The notes below the pieces were generated by a model. It ran no database searches and was not told where the DNA came from. It was given only the letters and a program-made list of their open reading frames with translations. Shown one piece after another: positions 9,263 through 18,053 of a stretch of 64,000 nucleotides of DNA. Positions within the stretch are counted from its first letter, which is position 1, and every line of letters starts with the position of its first letter. The stretch is from Pontibacterium sinense. Its GTDB lineage: Bacteria > Pseudomonadota > Gammaproteobacteria > Pseudomonadales > Balneatricaceae. Location: assembly GCF_015209595.1 (NCBI RefSeq), contig NZ_JADEYS010000002.1, positions 223,250 to 287,249 on the forward strand, given 5' to 3'. A program made the translations under genes and the position numbers.

Positions 9263-9820
9263 TCAGGCGATCTCTGACGGGCCGTCTTCGGAATCGTGTG
9301 GTGTGATGCTGGTCAGCATCTTCATGATATCCAGCAGGATGATCAGCACGTTGTTGTGATAGCACACGCCTTGTACGAAGCGGCGGGTCGACTCGTCGCT
9401 GGAAACGCTCGGCGCGCGATCCACATCGTTTTGTGGAAGATTAATGACTTCATCCACGCTGTCGACAACAATGCCGATGACTTCCTGTTCATTGTATTCA
9501 ATGACAATGATGCGTGTGTCGTCGTCGGTAGGTACCGGAGGCAGTCCGAATAGGCGTCGGGTATCAATAACGGTCACGACGTTACCGCGCAGATTAATAA
9601 TGCCGAGAACATAGTTTTCCGCGCCGGGCACCGGAGTCATTTCACTGAAGCGCAAGACCTCTTTGACCTTGATAACATCGATGCCGTACAGCTCATTGTT
9701 AACCTTAAATGTTGCCCATTGATGGAAGACAACATCATCCTGATTGGTTTGTTTCGTCTGCTCTTTTGAGGCGTTGCTTAGATACTGTTGCAGATCTTCT
9801 GCAGCTTGTTCAAGACCCAT
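9263..9820 (-). CDS. CheW-like chemotaxis adaptor
   Basis: A 185-residue cytosolic protein whose residues 30-170 form one CheW domain: FKVNNELYGIDVIKVKEVLR, PGAENYVLGIINLRGNVVTV, and a C-terminal GVCYHNNVLIILLDI. CheW couples methyl-accepting receptors to the CheA kinase. An extra N-terminal stretch of about 30 residues rich in Gln/Lys precedes the domain. No cheA or cheY is nearby, so this is an orphan adaptor, last in the tus-hyi run (3 bases after hyi). A chemoreceptor is encoded at 51.6-53.2 kb, but no link can be shown. Confidence 0.88.
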   Translation of the reverse strand: MGLEQAAEDLQQYLSNASKEQTKQTNQDDVVFHQWATFKVNNELYGIDVIKVKEVLRFSEMTPVPGAENYVLGIINLRGNVVTVIDTRRLFGLPPVPTDDDTRIIVIEYNEQEVIGIVVDSVDEVINLPQNDVDRAPSVSSDESTRRFVQGVCYHNNVLIILLDIMKMLTSITPHDSEDGPSEIA

Positions 9821-9822
9821 GA

Positions 9823-10608
9823 TTACTGTCCACCTATTATCGGTTTAACCTGAGCTAATCCGCTCAGCGTATCTGCTGCCGGGACATACTCCAGACTGAT
9901 TGTGCCTGAGTATCCCATAGCATCTATGGCTTTGAAAAGATTTGGGAAGTTGATCTCGCCGGTACCAGGCTCATGCCGTCCGGGGACATCGGCTATCTGA
10001 ATGTGTCCAACGTTGTGGAGGTTGTTGTTCAGCGTTGCGATCAGATTGCCTTCCATAATTTGCATATGATAAACGTCGTACTGAAAGTAGAGGTTTTCAA
10101 TGCAAAATGATTCTTTTAAATCAATAAGTTGCTTTGATGTGTTAAGAAAGAATCCAGGTACATCCTGTGTATTTATGGCTTCAGCCATCAGCTGGATGTC
10201 ATGCGCTTCGAGTGTGTTGGCAGCATGTTTCAAGTTGCGTGCGAATGTCTCTTCTGCCTTCTGGCTGCTGACATCATCAGGCTTTATACCGGACAGGCAG
10301 TTTATCTTCTGTACGCCAAGTGATCTGGCGTATTTCAGTGCAAGATTAACGCCTTTCTTGAATTCGTCTATCCGATCTGGATGGCAGGCAATACCGCGTT
10401 CTCCACCAGCCCAGTCTCCTGCGGGGAGGTTGATCAGCACCAGTGTTTGCTTGTTGCGCTGCAGTGCCGCCTGAATCTCGTCTGGTGTCAGCTCGTAGGG
10501 GAACTGAATTTCCACCTGCTTAAAACCTGCTTGTGCAGCGGCATCAAAACGCTCAATCAGTGGTAGCTCGGTAAACAGCATGCTGAGGTTAACTGCAAAA
10601 TTCGGCAT
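9823..10608 (-). CDS. hyi: Hydroxypyruvate isomerase
   Basis: A 261-residue TIM-barrel enzyme of the AP-endonuclease family 2 type. MPNFAVNLSMLFTELPLIERF at the start, the metal-ligand region MAEAIN near residue 143 and LEYVPAA near the end are characteristic. It interconverts hydroxypyruvate and tartronate semialdehyde. It shares one base with the preceding reductase gene (TAATG), so the two are coupled; together they make glycerate from hydroxypyruvate. An inosose dehydratase or other sugar isomerase is a less likely reading. Confidence 0.88.
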   Translation of the reverse strand: MPNFAVNLSMLFTELPLIERFDAAAQAGFKQVEIQFPYELTPDEIQAALQRNKQTLVLINLPAGDWAGGERGIACHPDRIDEFKKGVNLALKYARSLGVQKINCLSGIKPDDVSSQKAEETFARNLKHAANTLEAHDIQLMAEAINTQDVPGFFLNTSKQLIDLKESFCIENLYFQYDVYHMQIMEGNLIATLNNNLHNVGHIQIADVPGRHEPGTGEINFPNLFKAIDAMGYSGTISLEYVPAADTLSGLAQVKPIIGGQ

Positions 10609-11537
10609 TACTTCTTCTCCACCAGCGCTGGACGAAGCGTTTCTCCATCACCCAGCCGCGCGGGTTGATTCAGAGACTCCAGTTGTAACAACAGACCACT
10701 GTGATCGCAGTTTTCCATTCCTTTCGCCGTCATATTGAGATATTCATCATATACGCGCTGTGACAGCGGCAAGGTTAGGTTCTGTGCGTGGGCCGTATCC
10801 AGAATAGTCCGCAAATCCTTAAGCTGCACGCGAGATGTTGCGCCAGGCATAAAGTTACGATCAATCATGCGTTGCCCATGCAATTCGAGAATTCGACTGC
10901 TGGCAAAACCTCCGAGCAATGCTTCCCTGACGGCTGCTGGGTCTGCTCCGCCTTCGGCCGCCAACAGCAGCGCTTCAGATACAGCGCCAATAGTGATTCC
11001 GACGATAGCCTGATTGGCACACTTCGCTAGTTGCCCTGAACCCGAAGGGCCGATATAAGTTGCGGATCGTCCCAGTACGCCAAATAGATATTCTGCGCTT
11101 TCAAACGTCGCTTTGTCGCCACCCGCCATAATTGACAGCGTTGCCTGTTCCGCGCCCACGGTGCCACCGGATACCGGTGCATCCAGATATTTGAGTCCCA
11201 GCGCATCTGCGCGTTTAGCATGATCTTTGGCCATCTCTGGTGGGATAGAGCTCATATCAATGATCAGCGCTCCGGTATTGCAATGCTCAGCGGCATTCTG
11301 GCCAAAAAGCACGTCCTCTACAACGGGGCCGTTTTCAAGCATGGTAATCACGACATCTGCGTTCAACACGGCTTCTCGGGGTGTATCGGCGACTTTAGCT
11401 CCCCATGCTTCCAGCGTTTCCGCTTTGCTGCGGGTGCGGTTCCATGCGGTCAGTTGATAGCCGGCATTGAGAAGGTTGGTCGCCATGGGTAGCCCCATTA
11501 GCCCTATACCGAGAAACGCAACTGTCGGTAAACTCAT
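10608..11537 (-). CDS. glxR: 2-hydroxy-3-oxopropionate (tartronate semialdehyde) reductase family
   Basis: A 309-residue NAD(P)-dependent beta-hydroxyacid dehydrogenase. It has the Rossmann motif GIGLMGLPMATNLL at the N-terminus, the substrate motif DAPVSGGTVGAEQ near residue 120 and the catalytic-lysine region GSGQLAKCANQ near residue 170. 3-hydroxyisobutyrate dehydrogenase is the close alternative by sequence. The coupling with hyi favours tartronate semialdehyde as substrate, giving D-glycerate. It starts about 20 bases after tusE, so it may be read on the tus transcript. Confidence 0.85.
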   Translation of the reverse strand: MSLPTVAFLGIGLMGLPMATNLLNAGYQLTAWNRTRSKAETLEAWGAKVADTPREAVLNADVVITMLENGPVVEDVLFGQNAAEHCNTGALIIDMSSIPPEMAKDHAKRADALGLKYLDAPVSGGTVGAEQATLSIMAGGDKATFESAEYLFGVLGRSATYIGPSGSGQLAKCANQAIVGITIGAVSEALLLAAEGGADPAAVREALLGGFASSRILELHGQRMIDRNFMPGATSRVQLKDLRTILDTAHAQNLTLPLSQRVYDEYLNMTAKGMENCDHSGLLLQLESLNQPARLGDGETLRPALVEKK

Positions 11538-11557
11538 TCTTGCTCCTTACGCCTGAT

Positions 11558-11890
11558 CTACAGGCAGTTTGTCGGCTTCGGTAAGCCTGCGATCTTAGCG
11601 GCTAGTTTGGCCGGGCTGCCAGGAAACAGCGTCATCAGATAGATGCTTTTACCTTTATCGGCACCTAACGCCTGTCCTACAGCTTTTACGAACGGTCGCA
11701 TGGCTGGAGCGTGTTCAAATGTCTGATAAAAGTCCCGGATCACGTTGAGTACAGCCCAGTGCTCCGGTGTAAGTTCCAGCTGTTCCGAGTGTGCGATTGC
11801 TTCTGCAACAGTTTCGGACCAGTCAGACAAAGAGACGAGATAACCTTCGTCATCAACTTCGATGGATGTGCCTTCGACTACGAGTGTCAT
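11558..11890 (-). CDS. tusE: Sulfur relay protein TusE (DsrC family)
   Basis: A 110-residue DsrC/TusE protein that takes persulfide sulfur from TusBCD and hands it to MnmA for 2-thiolation of tRNA wobble uridine. The C-terminal arm KPTNCL carries the conserved penultimate cysteine. DsrC proteins of sulfur oxidisers have a second cysteine about ten residues earlier, absent here, which supports the TusE role. It follows tusB by two bases. Confidence 0.93.
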   Translation of the reverse strand: MTLVVEGTSIEVDDEGYLVSLSDWSETVAEAIAHSEQLELTPEHWAVLNVIRDFYQTFEHAPAMRPFVKAVGQALGADKGKSIYLMTLFPGSPAKLAAKIAGLPKPTNCL

Positions 11891-11892
11891 GG

Positions 11893-12189
11893 TTAATACC
11901 AGCTTACGACTTTGTCATGCTCACAGGCTAAATCGACGAAGCCGCCGTCATCTACCACTATAAACCGGTTGTCTTTCAAGTCGTTCAGTCCGCGCGCGGC
12001 CAGATCGGCTTGTAATGCGTAAAGTGATATATTGACCTTGATCTGATCATAGTGCGCGGCGTAAGCAGGCAGTGATGCAAGTACGCCATCTTCAATTAAT
12101 AGAAGGGCGTCTCCTTCGCTCAGTGCACTCAGGCAGCGTTTAAGGCATTCGATGTTGCCGGGAGGTTGATTCAGAGTGTGTAGTGCCAT
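11893..12189 (-). CDS. tusB: Sulfur relay protein TusB
   Basis: A 98-residue protein of the DsrH/TusB family, the smallest part of the TusBCD heterohexamer. It has the family's LLIEDGVLA segment around residue 32 and a C-terminal half with the DKVVSWY ending. It is recognised partly by its place between tusC and tusE. Spacing is 10 bases from tusC and 2 from tusE. Confidence 0.9.
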   Translation of the reverse strand: MALHTLNQPPGNIECLKRCLSALSEGDALLLIEDGVLASLPAYAAHYDQIKVNISLYALQADLAARGLNDLKDNRFIVVDDGGFVDLACEHDKVVSWY

Positions 12190-12199
12190 AAGTGGGGTC

Positions 12200-12565
12200 T
12201 CAGAAGGTTAGAACCACATCGTGGTCCTGAATCAATTGCTGAATGGCGGTTTGATCAAGCTGTGTGGCGCTGTGCTCTAGCGAGTCAAAGGTTAAACCGT
12301 GCGTGTTCAGGCTCTCAGTACACACAAACAGCTGGTCGATATCGTACATTGGCAGAGCGGCGAGATTGGCAGAGAGATTCTTCTGCCCAATATCACCGGC
12401 TTGGTGGTTGCCAATCAGCTGGAACACCCCATCATCAGCAAACAAGATGCTGATCGGCATCTCAAAGACACCGCAGGTTAACGCAACATCGAGTGAATCT
12501 CGTGCGTTAGAGCGGCCGTAGGGTGCGCGACGATTAATGATCAGTACTTTCTTCTTATCGGGCAT
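12200..12565 (-). CDS. tusC: Sulfur relay protein TusC
   Basis: A 121-residue DsrF/TusC family member. The start KVLIINRRAPYGRSNARDSL and the segment SILFADDGVFQL are typical. TusC is a structural partner in TusBCD, which moves sulfur from TusA/IscS towards TusE. It lies three bases after tusD. Confidence 0.92.
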   Translation of the reverse strand: MPDKKKVLIINRRAPYGRSNARDSLDVALTCGVFEMPISILFADDGVFQLIGNHQAGDIGQKNLSANLAALPMYDIDQLFVCTESLNTHGLTFDSLEHSATQLDQTAIQQLIQDHDVVLTF

Positions 12566-12568
12566 GGC

Positions 12569-12961
12569 TCAGGCTCCAAAGGTAATAACACGGTCGGACT
12601 GAGCAATAGCATCGGCCAGCTGGCCGAGCCCTGAAAGCTCAAAACCTTCAGCCAGGTTAGAACCTGACTTGCCATATCGGCCTGCTTCATTCGTATCCAG
12701 TACACCACGACGGACCGCTGCAGCGATACACACTACGAGATCCAGGTCATGTTCAGCGGCCAGCGTGTTCCAGTCAGCAGGGATATTGATTTCATCCTGA
12801 GGCGGAGAGGCAAGGGCGCTCCCTGTGTGTATGCCATCACCGTAAAAAAATACGCGATGTAGGCTGTGACCTTTTTCGAGCAGGCTTCTCGCAAAGCGTA
12901 GAGCCGTTTCGGCAGACTGGCAGCTATAAGGCGCAGCCTGTACAACAATTGAAAATATCAT
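12569..12961 (-). CDS. tusD: Sulfurtransferase TusD
   Basis: A 130-residue DsrE/TusD protein, the subunit with the persulfide-accepting cysteine, seen here in LVVCIAAAVRRGV near residue 75. VFFYGDGIHTG and GFELSGLGQLADA are family signatures. The frame is open 15 codons further up, but MIFSIVVQAAPYS at 12961 aligns with the E. coli start, and the extra residues would be read from the terminator of yccA. It is the first gene of the tusDCBE run. Confidence 0.92.
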   Translation of the reverse strand: MIFSIVVQAAPYSCQSAETALRFARSLLEKGHSLHRVFFYGDGIHTGSALASPPQDEINIPADWNTLAAEHDLDLVVCIAAAVRRGVLDTNEAGRYGKSGSNLAEGFELSGLGQLADAIAQSDRVITFGA

Positions 12962-12981
12962 CGGCAAGCAACTGTAATAAA

Positions 12982-13020
12982 AGAAAAAGCCCCCTAATCT
13001 TAACAAGAAAAGGGGGCTTT
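12982..13020 (-). terminator. Terminator of yccA
   Basis: The arms AAAGCCCCCT (12986-12995) and AGGGGGCTTT (13011-13020) form a perfect 10 bp stem. Read on the minus strand it ends in CTTTTTCTTTT. It lies between yccA and tusD and should separate their transcripts. Confidence 0.85.
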
Positions 13021-13046
13021 AGCAGAGCTGATTAAGCGACGGGCGC

Positions 13047-13727
13047 TTAGTCGTCCATAGAGAATCCAGCCAGTGCCAGCATGTGTACGAACAGGTTGTA
13101 AATGTTCAGGTACAGGCTAACAGTTGCCATGATGTAGTTGGTGTAGTGACCGTTAACGATGTTGCTGGTGTCATACAGGATGAAACCAGCCATCAGCAAC
13201 ACGATGAACGCAGAGAACGCCATGTGCATTGCGCCAACTTCAATACCGAACATCGGCAGTACGAACAGGGCAACCATCGCAATCAAAGCAACGATCGCAC
13301 CCGCGGACAGGAAACCGCCCATGAAGCTGAAGTCTTTCTTGGAGGTCATTACGTATGCGGACAGACCCAGGAAGGTCAGGGCGGTCATGCCCAGCGCAGT
13401 CATAACGATGTCACCGCCGTTTGCCATACCCAGGTAGTGGTTCAGCAGAGGGCCGAGTCCGAAGCCCATCAGGCCAGTGAACAGGAAGACCAGTGGTAGT
13501 GCAGCTGCGCTGTTCTGTTTTTTGTTCAGAACGAACAGCATAATGAAGCTAACGATGATGCTGCCAAGATACACGATAAACGGAGGGTTGATGGCCATAG
13601 AAATGCCAGCAGTAACCGCACTGAATACCAGTGTCATGCCCAGCAACATGTAAGTGTTGCGGATAAGTTTATTGGTTGTCAGTACTGATTCTTCCCTGCC
13701 AGCACTATAAGTGTCAACGTTACGCAT
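13047..13727 (-). CDS. yccA: BAX inhibitor-1/YccA family membrane protein
   Basis: A 226-residue inner-membrane protein with seven hydrophobic segments, of the BI-1 family. In E. coli YccA modulates the FtsH protease; wider BI-1 members act as pH-sensitive calcium leak channels. It has the family's FTGLMGFGLGPLLN, YVMTSKKDFSFMGGFL and ASPxx-like DTSNIVNGHYTNYI segments. The ATG at 13727 has GAGG at 13733-13736 in front of it, so it is preferred over 13739. A yccA-tus neighbourhood is also known in pseudomonads. Confidence 0.92.
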   Translation of the reverse strand: MRNVDTYSAGREESVLTTNKLIRNTYMLLGMTLVFSAVTAGISMAINPPFIVYLGSIIVSFIMLFVLNKKQNSAAALPLVFLFTGLMGFGLGPLLNHYLGMANGGDIVMTALGMTALTFLGLSAYVMTSKKDFSFMGGFLSAGAIVALIAMVALFVLPMFGIEVGAMHMAFSAFIVLLMAGFILYDTSNIVNGHYTNYIMATVSLYLNIYNLFVHMLALAGFSMDD

Positions 13728-13739
13728 GTTTGTCCTCAT

Positions 13740-14014
13740 GGGTTTGTTGTTGCGTTATAGCTATTTATAGGGATTAAGACAGTTTTTTCAAGAGAAGTTT
13801 AGTTTTTGTCGTCCCTAAATGGTGGTTAATTCCCAGTCTTTTCAGTCAGATATCGATCAATCTGTATTTTTCGATAGAAAACTTCGGTTTTTTCTGATTA
13901 TTGGGTGGATTTCATCGTATTTTCTTGGGGTGTCAGGCTTTAGTTGTTTGCGTTGATCTAAGCACTTAAAATTGCCGTCCTCCCAAATATCTTTGATTCT
14001 GAAGTACATAGCCC
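13740..14014. other. Intergenic region between yccA and truC
   Basis: These 275 bases between divergent genes hold no gene I can support. They must carry both promoters. A small hairpin, AGAAAAC with a TTCG tetraloop and GTTTTTTCT at about 13876-13895, resembles a terminator but has no gene upstream on that strand. Confidence 0.4.
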
Positions 14015-14749
14015 ATGTGTGAGCTCGACATCCTCTTTGAGGACGATAACCTGATTGCCGTCAACAAGCCCTCCGGTCTGCTGGTCCATCCTAGCTGGAT
14101 TGCCCCGAGGGGGACGCCGAATCTCACCAGTATGCTGAAAGAGTATCTGCAAGGTACGGCCTATACGATCCATCGTCTCGATCGCCCGACGTCAGGTGTT
14201 ATTGTGTTTGGCAAGAACAAAGAAACCGCCCAAAAGATGAATCAGAAGTTTGCTGACCGTGAGGTACAGAAAACCTATCTGTGTATGACGCGTGGTTATA
14301 CCCCGGAAGGGGATGTGATTGATTATGCATTGAAAGAGAAGCTAGATAAGTTGGCGGATAAAATGTCGAATCCCGACAAGCCGGCACAAGAAGCTGTATC
14401 TGAATACCGCCGACTGGCTACTGTCGAGCTGCCTATGGCTGTAGGGCGGTATGATGTATCTCGCTATTCATTGGTTGAGGTCAAACCCAAAACCGGTCGT
14501 AAGCATCAGATTCGCCGTCATATGAAACACATATCTCATCCGCTGATTGGCGATACTAAGCACGGGGATGGGCGCCATAATAAAGCGTTTCGTGACCACT
14601 TTGACCTGGAACGGTTGTTGTTAATGGCGATTGAGCTGAGCTTTCGTCACCCTGAAAGCGGTGAATTACTGACGATAAAAGCGCCGGTTGATCCATATGT
14701 TGATCAGCTTTTCAGTCAGTTTGGCTGGTCAGGCTCATACCCTGTATAA
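14015..14749 (+). CDS. truC: tRNA pseudouridine(65) synthase TruC
   Basis: A 244-residue RluA-family pseudouridine synthase. The catalytic aspartate is in HRLDRPTSGV near residue 55. LDKLADKM, the VEMPVA-like VELPMAVGRYD block and PKTGRKHQIRRHMKH match E. coli TruC, which modifies U65 in some tRNAs. No obvious ribosome site precedes the ATG. Confidence 0.92.
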   Translation: MCELDILFEDDNLIAVNKPSGLLVHPSWIAPRGTPNLTSMLKEYLQGTAYTIHRLDRPTSGVIVFGKNKETAQKMNQKFADREVQKTYLCMTRGYTPEGDVIDYALKEKLDKLADKMSNPDKPAQEAVSEYRRLATVELPMAVGRYDVSRYSLVEVKPKTGRKHQIRRHMKHISHPLIGDTKHGDGRHNKAFRDHFDLERLLLMAIELSFRHPESGELLTIKAPVDPYVDQLFSQFGWSGSYPV

Positions 14750-14772
14750 CGCGTTTCTCACTTTTCCTTTCT

Positions 14773-14799
14773 ATACGCGACTATGTGCGGGTCGCGTAT
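14773..14799. terminator. Hairpin between truC and a thioredoxin-like gene
   Basis: The arms ATACGCGAC (14773-14781) and GTCGCGTAT (14791-14799) are a perfect 9 bp inverted repeat. No T tract follows on either strand, so it may be a Rho-dependent or weak terminator, or a protein site. Confidence 0.35.
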
Positions 14800-14847
14800 T
14801 CATCATAGATGGGCCAAAATGAATCCCTCAATATAGGGAGAGCCCAT

Positions 14848-15846
14848 ATGCGTTTTTTGACCGCAGTACTGATGCTCGTGTTGGCAAGCAGTCCTTCGCA
14901 CGCAGATTCTACTCGTCTGCTTAAATTTGATGGCGCTGAGATTGAATCACCGTATTGGTTTAAAGAGAGTTTTCTCGAATTCGGCGATGATCTGGCTGAG
15001 GCGGCTGAGAGCGATAAAACGCTGATGCTGTACTTTCATCAGGCAGGCTGTCCTTACTGCTTCAATATGATCCAGCAGAATTTTCTGGATCCACAATTAG
15101 CCCCCTTTATTCAAAAGAAATTCGATGTGGTTGCGTTGGATCTGTGGGGTGATCGTGATGTTGTTCTGCCAGATGGCACGGAGCTGACGGAGAAAACACT
15201 CGCGACTCACTGGAAGATTCAATACACCCCCACGCTTATTTTTTTGAATCCAGACGGCAGTATTAATTTGCGTATCGACGGCTACCGGCCCAAGCCGGTG
15301 TTTTCTCAGGTATTGGATTATGTCTTAAGCGGCCAAACCGAGGGTGGGTTGGCGCAGGCACTCATCCAGCAGAGTAATGAGGATATGTACCCTGAGGCCT
15401 TTTTGCTTGAGACACGCGACCTTAGTAGCCTTAAAGGGCAGCTTACTGCGGTCATGTTGGAATATAAGGGGTGTGATGATTGTGAATCTTTGCACCGTAA
15501 CGCAATCGCGCGCCCGGCCGTCTATGAGCAGTTGGAGCCGTATCAGGTCGTACGCTTTGATGCGGCCAGCGATCAGCCGCTTACATTGCCTGATGGTACT
15601 GACATTACACCGAGTCGGTGGGTTAAAGAGCTTGGAGTAAACTACTATCCGACGACCTTGTTGTTCGATGAGTCTGGCATAGAGCGTTTTCGAATTGGTG
15701 GTTACGTACAGTCGTTTCACTACGCGACGGCACTAGAGTACGTCAGCGCAAAAGGGTATGAGAAATTCCCTGAGTTTCAACGTTTTCTTAATGATCGCGC
15801 AGACCGTATGAGAGAGAAGGGGACGAAGGTTGTGATCACGGAATAA
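14848..15846 (+). CDS. Exported protein with two thioredoxin-like domains
   Basis: A 332-residue protein with a clear signal peptide (MRFLTAVLMLVLASSPSHA). Two thioredoxin folds follow: the first with active-site CPYC in HQAGCPYCFNM (about residue 60), the second with CDDC in YKGCDDCESL (about residue 205). Each half ends with a FLNPDG or LFDESG edge and a G-Y-[RV] strand. The first half resembles SoxW/DsbD-C-like thioredoxins. It probably handles disulfides in the periplasm; the second CDDC pair may be a different redox site. The ATG at 14848 has AGGGAG seven bases upstream; the frame is open 13 codons earlier without a signal peptide. Confidence 0.8.
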   Translation: MRFLTAVLMLVLASSPSHADSTRLLKFDGAEIESPYWFKESFLEFGDDLAEAAESDKTLMLYFHQAGCPYCFNMIQQNFLDPQLAPFIQKKFDVVALDLWGDRDVVLPDGTELTEKTLATHWKIQYTPTLIFLNPDGSINLRIDGYRPKPVFSQVLDYVLSGQTEGGLAQALIQQSNEDMYPEAFLLETRDLSSLKGQLTAVMLEYKGCDDCESLHRNAIARPAVYEQLEPYQVVRFDAASDQPLTLPDGTDITPSRWVKELGVNYYPTTLLFDESGIERFRIGGYVQSFHYATALEYVSAKGYEKFPEFQRFLNDRADRMREKGTKVVITE

Positions 15847-15993
15847 TCACAAAATAGCGTTGTGCCACGTAAGTCTGCAAATACCTGACAAAAGTTAGTT
15901 GTTTACGCCTCTGACGCTATTGTTTTGCCTTTCCCACTGCTGTAATTTTCCAGTTCTATTTCAATCCAGTTTTTTGACGGTTCAACACGCCTT

Positions 15994-16749
15994 ATGAGCA
16001 CACAACAGAGTTTGCAGGAAGTCATCAAAGAGAAAAATGGTGCAATTCGTATCGGTATTATCGGTGCAATGGATGAAGAGGTCGAACTGTTAAAAGCCTC
16101 GTTGGAAGGGCGTGAGGATCATGAGTATGCTGGCTACCATCTTTTTTCCGGTCGTATGCACGGGAAAGAAGTTGTCGTACTGAAATCTGGCATCGGTAAA
16201 GTAAATGCAGCTATCGGCACGACACTGCTGCTGCGTGAATTTAAGCCTGACTGTGTCATCAATACGGGGTCTGCCGGTGGTTTTGATCCAGAACTGAATG
16301 TCGGTGATATCGTAATTTCTGAAGACGTTCGTCATCATGATGTGGATGTCACTATTTTTGGCTACGAGCCGGGTCAGGTGCCAGGTTTGCCTGCATCATT
16401 TAAACCGGAGCCTTTGCTCGCCGATGTAGCTGAACGCTGCATCTCTCGTATGGAAGGTATGAAAACGGTCAAAGGGCAGATCGCAACCGGCGATGCGTTT
16501 ATGAACGATCCGGAGCGTGTTGCCCGCACCCGCGAAGTTTTTCCGCAGATGCAGGCCGTTGAGATGGAGGCGGCTGCAATTGCACAAACTTGTCATCAAT
16601 TCGGTACGCCATTTATCGTCATTCGCGCATTGTCTGATATCGCGGGCAAGGAATCGAATCTGTCCTTTGAAGAGTTTCTGGTAACCGCTGCCAAGCACTC
16701 CGCCGAGATGGTCATGGCGATGGTTGACGAGATCTCAGGACAACATTAA
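15994..16749 (+). CDS. mtnN: MTA/SAH nucleosidase MtnN
   Basis: A 251-residue nucleosidase that cleaves methylthioadenosine and S-adenosylhomocysteine to adenine and a thiosugar. GIIGAMDEEVE holds the first catalytic Glu, VEMEAAAIA the second and ALSDIAGK the catalytic Asp. The N-terminal 19 residues before IRIGIIG are longer than in E. coli; the start could be nearer, but no in-frame Met occurs there. The next gene uses glyoxylate/serine chemistry and is separated by 60 bases. Confidence 0.93.
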   Translation: MSTQQSLQEVIKEKNGAIRIGIIGAMDEEVELLKASLEGREDHEYAGYHLFSGRMHGKEVVVLKSGIGKVNAAIGTTLLLREFKPDCVINTGSAGGFDPELNVGDIVISEDVRHHDVDVTIFGYEPGQVPGLPASFKPEPLLADVAERCISRMEGMKTVKGQIATGDAFMNDPERVARTREVFPQMQAVEMEAAAIAQTCHQFGTPFIVIRALSDIAGKESNLSFEEFLVTAAKHSAEMVMAMVDEISGQH

Positions 16750-16809
16750 TTCATAATGGAACACCCGGCTGAAGGCACTCGGCTGGCGGTGAAATGAGGC
16801 ACTATATCA

Positions 16810-17988
16810 ATGAAGGCAACCTTTAATCCTCCTGTACGTACACTGATGGGCCCTGGGCCCTCTGACGTAAGTCCACGTGTATTGTCTGCAATGGCTCGTC
16901 CGACGATTGGTCATCTTGATCCTGAGTTCATCCGCATGATGGATGAGATCAAGGAGATGCTGCAGCTTCTCTTTAAAACCAAAAGCCCTCTGACAATGCC
17001 GGTATCTGCACCGGGTTCTGCGGGCATGGAAGCATGCTTCGTCAATCTGGTTGAACCGGGCGATAAAGTCGTTGTATGCCAGAATGGTGTATTTGGCGGC
17101 CGGATGAAAGAGAACGTTGAGCGTTTTGGTGGTGAAGCCATCATGGTGCAAGACGACTGGGGTAAACCGGTAGATCTGGATAAGGTTGAAAAAGCGCTGG
17201 CGGATAACGACAACGTTAAAGCTTTGGCGTTTGTTCATGCGGAAACGTCTACCGGTGTTCGCTCTGATGCAGAATCCCTGTGTGCGCTTGCGCAGAAGTA
17301 CGGTTGCCTGAGCATTGTTGATGCAGTGACTTCGCTGGGTGGTATCGATGTGGACATGGATGGCTGGGGAATTGATGCGATCTACTCCGGTACCCAGAAG
17401 TGTCTGTCCTGCCCGCCGGGAATTTCACCCGTTGCGTTTGGTGAGAAGGCGATCGACGCTGTTAAAAACCGTAAAACACCGGTACCTAGCTGGTTCTTGG
17501 ATAAAAACCTTGTAATGGGCTATTGGGGTGGTGGCGGCAAGCGTGCTTACCATCATACGGCTCCAGTTAACTCCTTATACGCACTGCACGAATCTCTGGT
17601 TATGCTGCACGAGGAAGGCATGGAAAATGCGTGGCAGCGCCATCAGCTCCATCACGATGCACTGCGTGCAGGTCTTGAGGCAATGGGTGTTAATTTCCTG
17701 GTGGACGAAGAATGCCGTCTGCCTCAGCTGAACACGGTGTTTGTACCTGAAGGTGTTGATGAAGCAGAAGTACGTACTCGACTGTTGAATGAATACAGCC
17801 TTGAGATCGGTGCGGGCTTAGGTGCGCTGGCGGGTAAAGTATGGCGTATCGGCTTGATGGGCAGCGCTTGCAACCGTCGGAATGTCATGTTCTGTCTGTC
17901 TGCGCTGGAGAATACACTGTCTTCAATGAACGCACCTATCACACGTGGTGTCGCAGCATTGGCGGCAGAAGCCGTTTACAACGCCTGA
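16810..17988 (+). CDS. Serine-glyoxylate / alanine-glyoxylate aminotransferase family
   Basis: A 392-residue class V PLP aminotransferase. The PLP-binding lysine is Lys197 in YSGTQKCLSCPPG. The start GPGPSDVSPRVL and ARPTIGHLDPEF are family marks, and SAGMEACFVN matches alanine/serine-glyoxylate transferases. It likely moves an amino group onto glyoxylate, making glycine and either pyruvate or hydroxypyruvate. A hydroxypyruvate product would feed hyi/glxR at 9.8-11.5 kb, but that link is inferred. Confidence 0.85.
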   Translation: MKATFNPPVRTLMGPGPSDVSPRVLSAMARPTIGHLDPEFIRMMDEIKEMLQLLFKTKSPLTMPVSAPGSAGMEACFVNLVEPGDKVVVCQNGVFGGRMKENVERFGGEAIMVQDDWGKPVDLDKVEKALADNDNVKALAFVHAETSTGVRSDAESLCALAQKYGCLSIVDAVTSLGGIDVDMDGWGIDAIYSGTQKCLSCPPGISPVAFGEKAIDAVKNRKTPVPSWFLDKNLVMGYWGGGGKRAYHHTAPVNSLYALHESLVMLHEEGMENAWQRHQLHHDALRAGLEAMGVNFLVDEECRLPQLNTVFVPEGVDEAEVRTRLLNEYSLEIGAGLGALAGKVWRIGLMGSACNRRNVMFCLSALENTLSSMNAPITRGVAALAAEAVYNA

Positions 17989-18007
17989 TAGCGTTTGCTG
18001 ATGCGAT

Positions 18008-18037
18008 AAAAAAGGGACCTTAAGGTCCCTTTTTTTT
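18008..18037. terminator. Bidirectional terminator between convergent genes
   Basis: AAAGGGACCT and AGGTCCCTTT form a long palindrome flanked by A and T runs on both sides, so it can stop the aminotransferase gene (+) and the TlpA-like gene (-). Confidence 0.85.
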
Positions 18038-18053
18038 GTGCTCAGTTATCGTG

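Noticed and set aside
13740..14014. A hidden small RNA between yccA and truC
   Set aside because: Only a weak hairpin with a TTCG loop is seen, with no promoter or T tract in the right place.
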